Assembly: GCF_000335475.2 (NCBI RefSeq)
Contig: NZ_ANAH02000075.1
Location: forward strand, 1-64,000
Origin: Cystobacter fuscus DSM 2262
GTDB lineage: Bacteria > Myxococcota > Myxococcia > Myxococcales > Myxococcaceae
DNA: 64,000 bases
Direction of reading: 5' to 3'
Both the position numbers and the translations under genes were made by a program. The first letter of the stretch is position 1, and each line of letters starts with the position of its first letter. Positions 63,639 to 64,000 of this stretch are shown one piece after another. Under the pieces are notes generated by a model that worked only from the letters and a program-made list of their open reading frames with translations, did not search any database and was not told where the DNA came from.

Positions 63639-64000
63639 TTAGTCGGTGATGGGCTCGGAAGCGTTGTCCGTAGGGGCGATGCCAAGACCGTTCAAGGTGT
63701 CGCGGAGGGCGATTATGTCTTCGTCGGAGAGCTTGCAGGCGGTCTTGATCTTCTCCGGCACGGAACACACCGCCCCCCGGAGGCCCTCACCCGCCTTGGT
63801 GAGAGCGATCAACACGCGCCGCTCGTCGCGTTCGTCCCTCGTTCGGGTCACCAGCCCCGCGCTCACGAGCCGCTTGAGCAGGGGCGTCAGCGTCCCGTTG
63901 TCCATGCCAAGCTCGTTTCCCAGCTCTCCGACCGTTCGGGGAACGCTCTCGTAGAGCGCGAGCATGACGAGAAACTGCGGGTAGGTGAGCCCCAAAGGCT
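63639..64000 (-). CDS. MarR-family regulator, 5' end outside the window
   Basis: The frame runs off the right edge; 118 or more residues are visible. LGLTYPQFLVMLALYESVPRTVGELGNELGMDNGTLTPLLKRLVSAGLVTRTRDERDERRVLIALT is a complete winged helix of the OhrR/MarR subgroup. The N-terminal cysteine that would tell OhrR from others lies outside. It heads an operon with nitroreductase, NADP oxidoreductase and NmrA proteins, an electrophile/oxidant-response arrangement. Confidence 0.85.
   Translation of the reverse strand, partial: PLGLTYPQFLVMLALYESVPRTVGELGNELGMDNGTLTPLLKRLVSAGLVTRTRDERDERRVLIALTKAGEGLRGAVCSVPEKIKTACKLSDEDIIALRDTLNGLGIAPTDNASEPITD

Overview
This is a high-GC, GC3-rich chromosomal stretch that looks myxobacterial (Archangium/Cystobacter/Myxococcus relatives). 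The evidence is indirect but consistent: many TPR proteins, Cys-rich and kelch/Ig-like lipoproteins, an S8 protease with a bulb-lectin tail, the C-terminal TPR part of a myxobacterial-style Ser/Thr kinase, an ADYC-domain protein, a TPR-transglutaminase protein, and strong coding periodicity that produces very long antisense shadow frames. No replication, ribosomal or phage genes were seen.

Layout. 1-4350: accessory debris, with a divergent Rieske/AraC pair fused tail-to-tail by deletion, an APH-like kinase, DUF4287, a LysE fragment, a beta-propeller-like protein, a DUF6310-like lipoprotein with its middle missing, and a tRNA 3' remnant. 4400-5746: phosphofructokinase. 5820-7414: a two-gene, translationally overlapped ABC-type ATPase plus small putative nuclease. 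7521-23278: mostly housekeeping or hypothetical genes (ComF, TPR-transglutaminase, trehalose synthase/phosphatase split by one TAG, MTA/SAH deaminase, zinc protease, TPR protein, M23 lipoprotein, ClC channel, frameshifted EamA). 23490-26554: a tightly coupled four-gene operon (75-aa protein, two radical SAM proteins, GT2). 26591-31389: YfiR-like protein, hybrid histidine kinase and TonB receptor in one operon. 31696-35316: a large membrane patatin.

35400-54700 is strongly accessory: a lower-GC effector/pentapeptide pair, a DUF1295 enzyme preceded by a KstR-like operator, a kelch/Ig lipoprotein, degenerate IS91-type transposase remnants in four or five copies, a 122-bp repeat in two copies, and many truncated genes. 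54678-60194 holds a natural-product-style tailoring set (TetR, P450, TetR, P450, GT1) with paired palindromic operators before the glycosyltransferase. 61124-64000 is a MarR-nitroreductase-NADP reductase-NmrA operon of lower GC that runs off the right edge.

The most striking global property is the density of broken genes. At least fourteen genes are truncated, internally deleted with both ends kept, frameshifted or stopped in frame. The best candidates for an undescribed system are the ATPase/putative nuclease pair (5820-7414) and the compact radical-SAM/GT operon (23490-26554).
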